Positions 55,605 through 63,856 of a stretch of 64,000 nt of DNA are shown piece by piece. Position numbers and translations under genes: made by a program. Within the stretch, counting starts at the first letter, position 1; every line of letters begins with the position of its first letter. The notes below the pieces were generated by a model that saw nothing but the letters and a program-made list of their open reading frames with translations, did no database searches and was not told the origin of the DNA. Origin of the DNA: JACCXE01 sp963718605. Its GTDB lineage: Bacteria > Actinomycetota > Acidimicrobiia > Acidimicrobiales > JACCXE01. The DNA lies in NCBI GenBank assembly GCA_963718605.1, contig OY970363.1:1178001-1242000 (forward strand), read 5' to 3'.

Positions 55605-56560
55605 TCGACTACCTCGGCATCAGCCGGCTCAGCCTCGGCTGCGCACCGCTCGGCAACCTCTACAAGGGCGTCGACCCGACCGATGCGCACGCCACGTTGC
55701 ACGCGGCGCTCGACGCTGGCATCACGTTCTTCGACACCGCCCCCCTCTACGGCGTTGGGCTGTCGGAGAGCCGCGTGGGCGAGGCGCTGTCGACGGTTCC
55801 CCGGGACCGCTTCCGTATCGCCACCAAGGTCGGCCGCCTGCTTGAACCCAACCTGCCCGGTGCGCCCACCGAAGAATCGATCTTCGAGGACACACCCGAC
55901 GTCCACCCCGTTTTCGACTTCTCCGCCGACGGAGTGCACCGCTCACTCGAAGCGAGCCTCGAACGGCTCGGCCTCGACCGCGTCGACATCGTGCACGTGC
56001 ATGACCCGGACAACCACATGGACCAGGCGATCCACGAGGCGTACCCGGCGCTGCGGCGCTGGCGCGACGAGGGTGTCGTCGGCGCGATCGGCGCGGGTAT
56101 GAACTTCGCCGAGCCGCTCGCGCGCATCGTGCGGGAAGCGGACGTGGACTGCGTGCTGCTCGCGGGGCAATACACACTGCTGAATCAAAACGGGCTCAAC
56201 GACCTGTTGCCGCTGTGCGAGGAGACCCACACGTCGGTGATCGCCGCGGCCGTGTTCAACACCGGAGTGCTCGCCGATCCATCCGACGGCGCGACGTACT
56301 TCTACTCGTCCGCGTCGCCCGAGATTCTCGATCGGGCGCGGCGCATGCGCGACGTGTGCGCGCGCTACGACGTGCCGCTCGCTGCGGCCGCCATCCAGTT
56401 TGCGCTCGGTCACCCCGCCGTTGCGACGGTGCTGTGCGGCATGCGCTCGCCGGCCGAGGTCGCCGAGAATTCCGCGGCGTTCGAGCTGCCGATTCCTCCC
56501 GACCTGTGGGCCGAATTGAAGAGCGAAAGCCTGCTGCCCGAGTCGGTTCCGACGCCGTAA
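55601..56560 (+). CDS. Aldo/keto reductase, probable L-fucose dehydrogenase
   Basis: A 319-residue AKR of the D-threo-aldose/L-fucose dehydrogenase type. The tetrad is visible: FFDTAPLYG (Asp, Tyr), RIATKVGRLL (Lys) and IVHVHDPDNHM (His). It is longer between Lys and His than common AKRs, as in this subfamily (PTEESIFEDTPDVHPVFDFSADGV). It should oxidise L-fucose to the lactone in the first pathway step. Starts at GTG 55601 overlapping the upstream stop. A lactonase for the next step is not seen nearby. Confidence 0.85.
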   Translation: MIDYLGISRLSLGCAPLGNLYKGVDPTDAHATLHAALDAGITFFDTAPLYGVGLSESRVGEALSTVPRDRFRIATKVGRLLEPNLPGAPTEESIFEDTPDVHPVFDFSADGVHRSLEASLERLGLDRVDIVHVHDPDNHMDQAIHEAYPALRRWRDEGVVGAIGAGMNFAEPLARIVREADVDCVLLAGQYTLLNQNGLNDLLPLCEETHTSVIAAAVFNTGVLADPSDGATYFYSSASPEILDRARRMRDVCARYDVPLAAAAIQFALGHPAVATVLCGMRSPAEVAENSAAFELPIPPDLWAELKSESLLPESVPTP

Positions 56561-56577
56561 ATACGGGCTATTTCCTC

Positions 56578-56606
56578 TTTGATTCGAACACCAGTTCGAA
56601 TACAAT
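56578..56606 (+). promoter_or_regulatory. LexA (SOS) box within a leaderless promoter
   Basis: ATTCGAAC-ACCA-GTTCGAAT (56582-56601) is a perfect palindrome matching the actinobacterial SOS consensus CGAAC-N4-GTTCG. A -10 TACAAT (56601-56606) follows at once, putting the start point at about 56613, the ATG itself, so the mRNA would be leaderless. A weak -35 (TTTGAT, 56578-56583) gives a 17-base spacer that the LexA box fills. Repression by LexA and induction by DNA damage are expected. Confidence 0.85.
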
Positions 56607-56612
56607 TTCGAG

Positions 56613-57890
56613 ATGACAGAGCGCCCACTTTCCGAGTTGGAAGCCGAACTCACGCAAGGGGCGGCGCGCATCGACGCGGCGTTGTGCTCCTGGCTCTTGG
56701 TGCTCGCGGAGTTCGATCGCCGCGCTGGCTATGAGAGTTGGGAGTGCCGGTCCACCGCGCACTTCCTGAACTGGCGGTGCGGCGTCAGCATGCGCACCGC
56801 ACGCGACCACGTGCGCGTCGCCCGTCGGCTCGAGGAACTCCCGCTTCTGCGGGCCGCGTTCGCGGACGGCACGCTCTCCTATTCGAAGGCACGCGCGATT
56901 ACACGATGTGCGACGCCCGAGACCGAGGCGCAACTCGTCGAGTGGGCGCATTACGCGACAGCGGCGCAGATCGACCGGGTCGTCAAGGGGCGGCGATCAG
57001 TCGATCGCAAGCTGGAAGAAGCCCGCTATGTCACGTGGGGTCACGACGACGATGGCTCGTTCGTGTTGCGCGCCCGTCTGTCACCTGAGGAGGGCGCGCT
57101 CCTTCTGGCCGCGTTGACCTCTGCGCGCGACGCGCTCGGCGGCCAGGGTGATTGCGTCCCGAAAAGCGGTTCCGCGGAACCGCTTTCGGAACCCGAGACG
57201 CTCAAGCCAAGCGCTGCCGACGCGCTCGTGGCCATGGCCGAGACGACGCTCGCTCACGGCCCAACCCCTGTTTCGGGCGGGGACCGGCACATGGTGTTGG
57301 TGCATGTGAACGCCGAGTCAGGCATCGCGACCCTGGAGGGCGGTCCCGAACTCACCGAGGCCGAGGCGGGCCAGATCCTTTGCGACGCGTCCGAGGCCAC
57401 GATCGTGCTCGGCATCGCAGGCGAGCCGCTGGCGATGGGCCGAAAGACGCGCGAGCCCACCGTGGCGCAACGTCGAACGTTGCTCGTGCGCGACGGCGGT
57501 TGCATGTTTCCCGCCTGCAACCAACGGATCTTCGTCGACGCACACCACGTCAACCAGTGGGACCAGGGTGGCCTCACCGACCTCGACAACCTCGTGCTCC
57601 TGTGCCGTGTGCACCATCGAGCGATCCACCATCGGGGTTACACGTGCGAGGCAGGCCCGCATCAGACCTTCAGGTTCTTCAACCCGAACGGTATTCAGCT
57701 GATCCCCGTGCCACCGCTTGAGAAGCCAACAGGCGAGATCCCTCGCTTCGGGGCGTCAGGCAACGAGATCGGCCCCGACACTCCGGTTCCGCACTGGGAC
57801 GGCCACCACCCCGACTACGCCACTGCCGTCGAAGGTCTGCTCATTCTTGAGGCGGAGGGTCATCCCGACGATGCGAGGGCGGTCGCCTAA
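56613..57890 (+). CDS. DUF222/HNH endonuclease (13E12-type)
   Basis: A 425-residue protein. Residues 1-180 are the helical DUF222 domain (SWLLVLAEFDRRAGYESWECRSTAHFLNWRCG is part of it). A variable linker (about 183-200) contains a perfect 24-bp palindrome in the DNA. The HNH domain lies near 295-340: CMFPACN, DAHHVNQW and DLDNLVLLCRVHHRAIH, with all metal and catalytic residues. Related 13E12-repeat genes of mycobacteria are known LexA targets, and a LexA box lies right before this gene. It overlaps the convergent SCO2322-like gene by 4 bases. Its biological role (repair or mobile element) is unsettled. Confidence 0.9.
   Translation: MTERPLSELEAELTQGAARIDAALCSWLLVLAEFDRRAGYESWECRSTAHFLNWRCGVSMRTARDHVRVARRLEELPLLRAAFADGTLSYSKARAITRCATPETEAQLVEWAHYATAAQIDRVVKGRRSVDRKLEEARYVTWGHDDDGSFVLRARLSPEEGALLLAALTSARDALGGQGDCVPKSGSAEPLSEPETLKPSAADALVAMAETTLAHGPTPVSGGDRHMVLVHVNAESGIATLEGGPELTEAEAGQILCDASEATIVLGIAGEPLAMGRKTREPTVAQRRTLLVRDGGCMFPACNQRIFVDAHHVNQWDQGGLTDLDNLVLLCRVHHRAIHHRGYTCEAGPHQTFRFFNPNGIQLIPVPPLEKPTGEIPRFGASGNEIGPDTPVPHWDGHHPDYATAVEGLLILEAEGHPDDARAVA
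57163..57186. repeat. Perfect 24-bp palindrome in DUF222-HNH linker
   Basis: AAAGCGGTTCCG (57163-57174) is followed directly by its reverse complement (57175-57186). Flanks CCG and CGG extend the symmetry with one extra A. It lies in the variable linker between DUF222 and HNH, read in frame. It could be an inserted palindromic element or a nuclease/regulator target site. Confidence 0.75.
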
Positions 57891-58780
57891 CTCAGCCGTC
57901 GACGCCGTAACACGTTCGCTCCGAAACCGAGCGCGGCGACACCGCCGATCGCCCCGAGTCCGATGACGAAACCGAGCGGACTGCCGTTGCGTTTGTCGGC
58001 GTTCCGGATGGTGAGATCGACGTCGCCGAACGGGACGCGCGACGTCGACGTGGTCGACACGATCTCGAGCAGCGACGACGCGGTCGACGCCGTCGAACCA
58101 GTTGAAGCAACCGCGCCCGCGGCGGTCGTCGTGGTCGCCTTCGATCCGCGCGCGGTAACGGGCGCGGTCGAGTTCGGCACTTCACCGGATGCCGCAGTCG
58201 TGGGAGACGGGGACGGCGCCGTGGTTGTGACGGTGGTCCGCGTCGTGGACGCGTCGCAGTCGCCCTCGTTCAACGGGTGAGGTGCGGCCCCCGGAATCGG
58301 CGCGGGCACGGGGTAGCGCGGTGGCGGCAGCGTCGAACCCTTCTTGTTCTTGGCGAAGGACCAACCGTCGATGGTGCCCGGCGGTGGCGTGCGGGTGTCA
58401 ATGCCGTAGTTGCTCGGGCACCACGATCCGCCGCGGGCTGCGACCCAATAGACCCAATACGCCGACGCCGGCGGATAGCGGTCGCACGGCCCCTCTTCGG
58501 GTGCGCCGGCGATACGGCACACAAAGCCGCGGTAGTCGTCGACCGCGATGTTGGTGCGCACGAACGCGGCGCGGCCGCTGTCGACTGGCTGCGGCGCGCA
58601 GCGCACGTTCACGCCGCCACCCAGATCCTGGAAGTCGACGACGATCGTGATGTCGTCGTGGTTGGTGCACTCAGCGTTCTCGTCGGCGACCGCGCGCGCT
58701 CCGAAGTGGGGCACCAAGAGTGCGGCCACGATGGCCGCCAGCGCGAGGGCACCCGCCCCCGCGCCGCGACTGAGACGCAC
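57887..58780 (-). CDS. Secreted SCO2322-like protein, B12 operon
   Basis: A 297-residue exported protein anchored by its tail. Signal peptide 1-32; a Cys-containing domain (35-150) with YWVYWVAARGGSWCP and GTIDGWSFA, the type of motifs I associate with the SCO2322 family that accompanies barrel proteins and ECF transporters in streptomycetes. A long Thr/Ser-rich stalk (about 170-245) leads to a transmembrane helix and RRRRLS. Starts at GTG 58780, 2 bases after the preceding gene, with GAGG upstream. It is the second gene under the cobalamin riboswitch, so probably works in corrinoid capture. Confidence 0.6.
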   Translation of the reverse strand: MRLSRGAGAGALALAAIVAALLVPHFGARAVADENAECTNHDDITIVVDFQDLGGGVNVRCAPQPVDSGRAAFVRTNIAVDDYRGFVCRIAGAPEEGPCDRYPPASAYWVYWVAARGGSWCPSNYGIDTRTPPPGTIDGWSFAKNKKGSTLPPPRYPVPAPIPGAAPHPLNEGDCDASTTRTTVTTTAPSPSPTTAASGEVPNSTAPVTARGSKATTTTAAGAVASTGSTASTASSLLEIVSTTSTSRVPFGDVDLTIRNADKRNGSPLGFVIGLGAIGGVAALGFGANVLRRRRLS

Positions 58781-58782
58781 AG

Positions 58783-60306
58783 CTACCTCTTGAACGGATA
58801 GACGACGCGGCGCCGGCGCGTGATCAACATCAACGCCGCGCCGACCACGACAAGCGCGAACGCCACCGTCGACTGGCCGCCCGTACCCGAGCCCGTGCGC
58901 ACGATGGTGGCGCGGACCGTGGTCGAAGTGGTCGCGGGCGCGGTCGTCGTCGTCGCGACCTGCGCGGCGGTGACTGTTAGCGGCGCCGTGAGCACCACAC
59001 CCGAACTGGCGCCGGTGAGCTTCACCGTGTGCGAGCCCGCGGGCACCGTCGACGGCAGCGTAAAGGTGAACACGTACTCACCCGCGGCGTCCGACGTGAC
59101 CGAACCAATGCTGACTGGGTCACTTTGTATGACACCGGCGATGGACTCGGCCGCCTCGAAGCCGCCACCCGTAATCGTGATCGCGTCGCCGGCCTTCGCG
59201 GTGGCCGTCGACAGCGCGATGCGCGCCGTTGGTTCAACGGGCAGGATCGTGCCGCGGTCGATGTAGCTCGGCAGGCCGAGGGCCATCGCGGCTTGGGGTG
59301 TGGTGCGTTCGTACACCGGGCGCTTGGCGTCGCTGATCGCACCTGAACCGGTGGCGTCCTTGTCGGCCTTCGTCAACGCGATCGCGCCCTTGTCGGCACC
59401 TGCGGTCAACTGCAGAGCGGCGACACCGGCGGCGACGTCGTTCGCATCAGGGACGAGTCCGAACGCCCGCAACGCCGACGCGGCGAGCCCGCTCGAGTTC
59501 GCGTTACCGATGAGGTTGGTGCCGTCGGCCTCGAGAGACAACAAGTAGTCGAGGGCGTCGTCGATCTTGGCGTCTTGGGCCGCGGTGAGCGTGGCGAACT
59601 TCAGCGCGAGCAACGCGAACGAAGTGCCGTCGGCGTTCGCGTCCGCGTTGTCGGTGCACGTCGCGCCTTCGGCGTAGTCGGTGCGGAAGCCGCCGTTGGC
59701 GCACTGCTGAGCGAGCAGCCACGCCACAGCGGTCGCGGGAATCTTGTTGGTGGTACGAGCGAGCGCGACCATGTCGAGCGCCTGACCCACGCCGTTGCTG
59801 AAGTCGCCGAACTCGCTGTTGTCGGTGAACCGACCGTTCGGCTGCAGGCGGCCGCGCAATTCGGTCTCGAGGTTGAGGCCACCGATGTTGGCGGTGTCGA
59901 GGCCATGCGCCTGGGCCATCACCATGAGCTTGCCGAGGGGGCCGGCGTAACGCTCGGTGCCGGCGCCTACGTAGTTCGTGGTGTGCGCGACGACGTAGTC
60001 CGACGCGGCCTTGGCTTCGGTGTCGGCGTTACGACCCGCCGACGCGATTGCGAGCAACGCATCGATGGTGAGGCCGAGGTCGTCGAACGTGCTCGTCTCA
60101 CCGTTGAAGGTCGAGCTCACCTGGAACCGGTGGTTGCTGGCCGTTAGTTCTTTCTCGAGCCAGTCCACGGCCGAGTTCGCCGACGCGGCGACGCTTTGCG
60201 CGTGCACGGTGCCCGCGGAGGCAAACGAGGGAGCGACGACGGCGACGCTCAGGAAAATGCCCGCGCCGAGCGCAATGGCTCGCCGGACAGGGTGACTACT
60301 AGTCAT
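58783..60306 (-). CDS. Secreted squalene-cyclase/transcobalamin-like barrel protein
   Basis: A 507-residue exported protein. Signal peptide 1-31; residues about 40-330 are alpha/alpha-barrel repeats of the prenyltransferase/squalene-oxidase type (ANSAVDWLEKEL, LGLTIDALLAIAS, WLLAQQCANGGF, GTSFALLALKFA, NSSGLAASALRAFG). An IPT/TIG-like beta domain follows (about 375-450), then a Thr-rich stalk, one membrane helix and RRRR. The same barrel fold makes the B12-binding half of animal intrinsic factor and transcobalamin. A cobalamin riboswitch lies directly upstream, which supports corrinoid binding at the cell surface; that is inference. ATG 60306 follows AAAAGG. Confidence 0.75.
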   Translation of the reverse strand: MTSSHPVRRAIALGAGIFLSVAVVAPSFASAGTVHAQSVAASANSAVDWLEKELTASNHRFQVSSTFNGETSTFDDLGLTIDALLAIASAGRNADTEAKAASDYVVAHTTNYVGAGTERYAGPLGKLMVMAQAHGLDTANIGGLNLETELRGRLQPNGRFTDNSEFGDFSNGVGQALDMVALARTTNKIPATAVAWLLAQQCANGGFRTDYAEGATCTDNADANADGTSFALLALKFATLTAAQDAKIDDALDYLLSLEADGTNLIGNANSSGLAASALRAFGLVPDANDVAAGVAALQLTAGADKGAIALTKADKDATGSGAISDAKRPVYERTTPQAAMALGLPSYIDRGTILPVEPTARIALSTATAKAGDAITITGGGFEAAESIAGVIQSDPVSIGSVTSDAAGEYVFTFTLPSTVPAGSHTVKLTGASSGVVLTAPLTVTAAQVATTTTAPATTSTTVRATIVRTGSGTGGQSTVAFALVVVGAALMLITRRRRVVYPFKR

Positions 60307-60317
60307 GGGTTTTCGCC

Positions 60318-60450
60318 TTTTGTTGATGTCCACGCAACGGCTACTCGTCATGCAGGTAATCCGACTTCCACTCGAGAGTGGTTCACGGCTGCGGGTCAGT
60401 GCCGGAGTTACACCGGCTTCCCCTACATGAAGGTGATGCGAAGCCGAAAG
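60318..60450 (-). promoter_or_regulatory. Cobalamin riboswitch
   Basis: On the minus strand the 5' leader of the barrel-protein gene contains the conserved cobalamin-riboswitch core in order: AGGGGAAGCCGGTGTAACTCC, then CACTGACCCGCAGCCGTGA, a short variable arm (CCACTCTCGAGTGG), and the B12-box-like AAGTCGGATTACCTGC, followed by GTTGCGTGGACATCAAC, which can form the end hairpin that hides the ribosome-binding site. It begins next to the stop codon of the LLM gene (60452) and ends about 12 bases before the ATG at 60306. Effect by family rule: adenosyl- or other cobalamin shuts the gene off. Confidence 0.92.
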
Positions 60451-60451
60451 A

Positions 60452-61311
60452 CTATCGCCCCAAGGCCTCAGCGACCTGACTGATGTAGTCAACGTGCTGT
60501 TCGGTCTCGGTGAAGCCGTGGCCCATCGTGTTGACCGACGCGTGTGTGCCGCCGGCGGCCTCCCACGACGCGATGCGTTCGGCGACCGCGTCCGGGCCCT
60601 TGGTCGTGAACACCACGGCTTCGCCGCCGAACGCGTCGACCGGGCGACCCGCGGCGTCGACAAGTTCGCGCACGTGGTTCCACTGCTCGATCACGTTGTC
60701 CACCCGTCCGCCAAAGACAAACCCGTCACCGACGCGCGCGGCGCGCCCGAAGGCGCGCTCACCCCAACCGCCCAGCCAGATTGGGACGGGCGCGGTGGGC
60801 CGGGCGCGGTGCCGGCGCGCTCGATGCGATCGAAGCGACCGGTGAAGTCAACGACGGGTTCGGTCCACAAGCGACGCAACACTTCGATCTGTTCCTCTTC
60901 GCGCGCCCCGCGGGTTTTGAAGTCCTGCCCGAGCGCGTCGTACTCGACGTAGTTCCAACCGACGCCGACACCGAGTCGGAAACGGCCGCCGGAAAACAGA
61001 TCAAGGTCCGCGACCTGGCGAGCCACGAGCGCGGTCTGTCGCTGCGGCAGGATCAGGATGCCGGAGAAGAAGTTGAGCCGCTGGGTCATACCCGCGAGGT
61101 AGGCGAACATCATCAGCGGATCGTGGAACGGATCGTGCTCGGTGTACGGACCGGTCAACGCCGGTTCGCGGCCCGCGTGCACCGCGCCGAGCACGTGGTC
61201 ATACGCGAGCAGGTGGTCGTAGCCCAGCTGCTCGGTAGCGAGGCCGATGCGGCGAACGGCGTCGGGGCTTCCACCGAGCTCGATTTGTGGGTAGACCACA
61301 CCTATGCGCAT
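60452..61311 (-). CDS. LLM-class F420-dependent oxidoreductase, one frameshift
   Basis: A luciferase-like monooxygenase of about 287 residues, probably F420-dependent. N-terminal part: MRIGVVYPQIELGGSPDAVR, then ALVARQVADLDLFSGGRFRLGVGVGW (shown by position, about 95-120), and C-terminal part WNHVRELVDAAGRPVDAF. A missing base at about 60787 separates them; adding one C gives RPVPIWLGGWGERAFGRAARVGDGF, the family's expected segment. Its ATG at 61311 overlaps the divergent gene's ATG. The substrate is unknown. Confidence 0.85.
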
Positions 61312-61699
61312 ACGACAAGTGTTCACCATGGCAGCCGCGCTGATGTTCGCTGGCGCGTTCTTCGCCGCCTGTGGTGACGACAACAAGGACAGTGACAGTT
61401 CGGCGGTGGACACCACCACCACCGCGGCCGCGGCCTCGGGCACGGTGATCACGATTACGGCGACGGACTTCAAGTTCGATCAGACCGCGCTCACCGCCAA
61501 GGCCGGTGAAGCCGTGACCTTCACGCTGAAGAACGACGGCGAGAAGGAGCACAACCTCACGATCGAAGCGTTGAAGGTCGACAAGGACGCCGAAGAGGGC
61601 GAGTCCGCCAGCCAAACCGTCACGCCGACCGCTGGTACGTACGAGTACTTCTGCCACTACCACCCGGACGCGATGAAGGGCACTCTCACCGTCAGCTAA
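61304..61699 (+). CDS. Plastocyanin/azurin-like cupredoxin lipoprotein
   Basis: A 131-residue exported copper protein. Lipobox FFAAC (Cys23) after a short basic n-region and hydrophobic stretch; a Asp/Ser/Thr linker follows. The cupredoxin domain (46-131) shows a type 1 copper set: His in EKEHNLTIE, Cys in YEYFCHYHPDAMKG with the neighbouring His and Met. It carries electrons or binds Cu outside the membrane. The start shares the 8-bp palindrome ATGCGCAT with the divergent LLM gene. It overlaps the amidase gene convergently by 8 bases. Confidence 0.87.
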   Translation: MRIRQVFTMAAALMFAGAFFAACGDDNKDSDSSAVDTTTTAAAASGTVITITATDFKFDQTALTAKAGEAVTFTLKNDGEKEHNLTIEALKVDKDAEEGESASQTVTPTAGTYEYFCHYHPDAMKGTLTVS

Positions 61700-63208
61700 C
61701 GGGCGCCACCATCGGCCACGGGCGCTCACGTTCAACCGCGAGAGCTACATCGAACAACAACGCGTCCTCAAAGTGACGCGCCAGCACCTGCATCCCGATC
61801 GGTAGCCCGTCCACCGTTCCCGCGGGAATGGACACGGCCGGATTGCCGTAGATGTTCGAGATGATCGTGAGCGCGCCCATGTTCACGAGGTCCGGGAAAT
61901 ACCGGCTCGCGAGCCCGAGAATGTTCGACGGCAACTGCGGCCGCACGGTCGCGGCGAGGCGCACTACGCCAAGCAGCCCGCGCACCGCGTACTTGCCCGC
62001 GTCGCTCGCCAAGGCCTTGTCGATCACGCTCGCCTGAGCCGCACTCGTCGACGCTTCCGCTCGGAAGGCCGGGCCCGGGTTCGTGGCCGAGATGATGAAG
62101 TCGGCCTGTTCGAACGCGCGCGCCATCGCCTCGTTCGCCTGGATCCGCTGCTCCTCCGCGCTCGCCGCGGTGTGGAGGTTGTACATCGTCTGAGACAGGA
62201 ACATCCCGAAGGCGACCTCGTCGGTGAGATCGCCCGCGCACTTGGGCCACTTGTCGCCCATGTCGGCGAGCAGCGTCGCGAGATTGCCCATCGCCCACTG
62301 CGCCGCGAGGTTGGGCGGGTTCACGGTGACGTCGACTTCGACCATGCCGGTGTCGGCGATCAGCTGTTTGGCCTCGGTGCGGATGCGGTCTTCGACTCCG
62401 GGTTCGAGCGTGACCCCGCCCAGGTTCGGCACGATCGCGACGCGCTTGCCGGCCAAGTCGTGCGAGCCGAGGCCCGCTTCCCAGCCACCCGCAGAAGGAA
62501 TCGTGGTGCCGTCGTAGGGGTCGAGGCCCGCGCAGACGTCGTAGTAACGCGCGGAGTCGCGCACCGAGCGCGACAGGTTGCCGAGCACGACGGTGTTGGG
62601 ACGCATGAATGCGTTTGGCGCGCGAGTGATGCGTCCGAACGTGCCCTTGAACCCGAGCAGGCCGGTGTAGCCCGCGGGGATGCGGATCGACCCGCCGCCG
62701 TCGCCCCCGCTCGCGAGCGACACGAGGCCGCCCGCCACCGCGGCCGCCGAACCGGTCGAGCTGCCGCCGACGGTGCGCCCGTGACGCCACGGGTTGTGGG
62801 TGACGCCGTTGATCTTCGTGACGCTGACGTTGAGGCCGCCGAACTCGCTGGCCGTGGTCTGGCCGACGGGCACCACGCCCCGCGCGCGAACAAGCGCTGC
62901 GCGTGATGCGACGTGTAGGTGGCGACGCGGTCTTTGAACACGAGCGACGCCTCGGTGAACGGCCATCCCTCGACCGGGTCGAGTTCCTTGATCGCGGTGG
63001 GCACGCCGCCGAAGGGCAGCGACACATCCGCGGAAGCGGCCGCGGCGCGGGCTCGTTCGGGGTCAACATGCGCGAACGCGTTCAGATTCGACGCCTCAAT
63101 GGCCGCGAGCGTCGCCTCTACTTCCTCAACGGGGGACCGATCGCCGGCGCGGAACGCCTCGACCAATGAACACGCATCGCCTTGCCAGGGGGTGTCAGAC
63201 ACGCGCAC
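61692..63208 (-). CDS. Amidase signature family enzyme, one frameshift
   Basis: An amidase of about 505 residues using a Ser-cis-Ser-Lys triad: Lys in PTAIKELDP, GGSSTGSAAAVAGG (Ser) and GSIRIPAGYTG (nucleophile). The first 110 residues lie in one frame, through LFARGA, and VVPVGQTTASEFGG onward in the next; one missing G at about 62875-62882 restores GAVVPVGQT. Family members hydrolyse amides such as acylamides or Glu-tRNA(Gln) intermediates; gatA is less likely without gatB or gatC. Starts at GTG 63208, 9 bases after the TetR gene, so both are one unit. Confidence 0.85.
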
Positions 63209-63217
63209 AGCATGCCG

Positions 63218-63802
63218 CTAACTGAGCAGCTTCGTCACCCAGGCGTCGACGGTCGGCGCCAGCTTCTTCGCCGCCGCCTTCGGGTTCGGTGACATCGCGA
63301 CGATCGCGGCGGCCTCGTTCAGCATGCCGAGGAGCAGCTGCGCCGCGAGATGGGTGTCACCGGGGATGGCGTGACCGTCGCGTTTGGCCAACTCCAACGT
63401 GGGCGTCAATAGCTGCACGCACGCCGCCTCGTTGGACGCCCGCACCCACTGCGCGCCGAGCACCGCGGCGGCCTCGGTCAACAGGATCCGCACGACGGAC
63501 GGGTCGGTGCACGCGTCGAGGTAGGCCCGACAGCTCAAGCGAATCTGTTCGTGCGCCGTGGTCGCCCGGCGAGCCGCCGTCACCACCGCCACCGCGAGTT
63601 CGGAGTCGAGTTCGGTCGCGACCGCTTCAAACGCCGCCTGCTTCGACTCGAAGTGGTGGTAGAGCGCACCCCGCGTGACGCCCGCCCGCTCCGCGATCTC
63701 TTCTCTCCCGGTCGCCGCGAACCCCTTCACCGTGAAGAGCTGACGGGCGGCGACGAGCAGCGCGGCGCGGGTGGTTTCTCGGCGTTCAACCTGCGTGGGC
63801 AC
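63218..63802 (-). CDS. TetR family regulator
   Basis: A 194-residue TetR repressor. The HTH is at about 10-55 (TRAALLVAARQLFTVKGFAAT, IAERAGVTRGALYHHFESK); the C-terminal ligand domain is helical. Starts at GTG 63802; a TATACT -10 (63814-63809) puts the start point near the GTG, implying a leaderless mRNA. It probably controls itself plus the amidase and the divergent amine oxidase through the palindrome at 63822-63846. Confidence 0.9.
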   Translation of the reverse strand: MPTQVERRETTRAALLVAARQLFTVKGFAATGREEIAERAGVTRGALYHHFESKQAAFEAVATELDSELAVAVVTAARRATTAHEQIRLSCRAYLDACTDPSVVRILLTEAAAVLGAQWVRASNEAACVQLLTPTLELAKRDGHAIPGDTHLAAQLLLGMLNEAAAIVAMSPNPKAAAKKLAPTVDAWVTKLLS

Positions 63803-63821
63803 ACGCTGAGTATAACGCCCT

Positions 63822-63846
63822 TTACATGCGTGCTGCCCGCATGTAA
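63822..63846. promoter_or_regulatory. TetR-type operator
   Basis: TTACATGCG (63822-63830) and CGCATGTAA (63838-63846) are perfect 9-bp arms with a 7-base spacer (TGCTGCC), total 25 bp, the right size for two TetR dimers or one extended site. It lies between the divergent TetR and amine-oxidase starts and overlaps the TetR promoter region. Confidence 0.8.
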
Positions 63847-63856
63847 CTTGCAAAGC

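Noticed and set aside
61692..63208. Amidase considered as GatA of the tRNA amidotransferase
   Set aside because: No gatC or gatB neighbours, a TetR gene directly upstream, and the sequence fits general amidases; the amidase-signature motifs alone do not separate the families.
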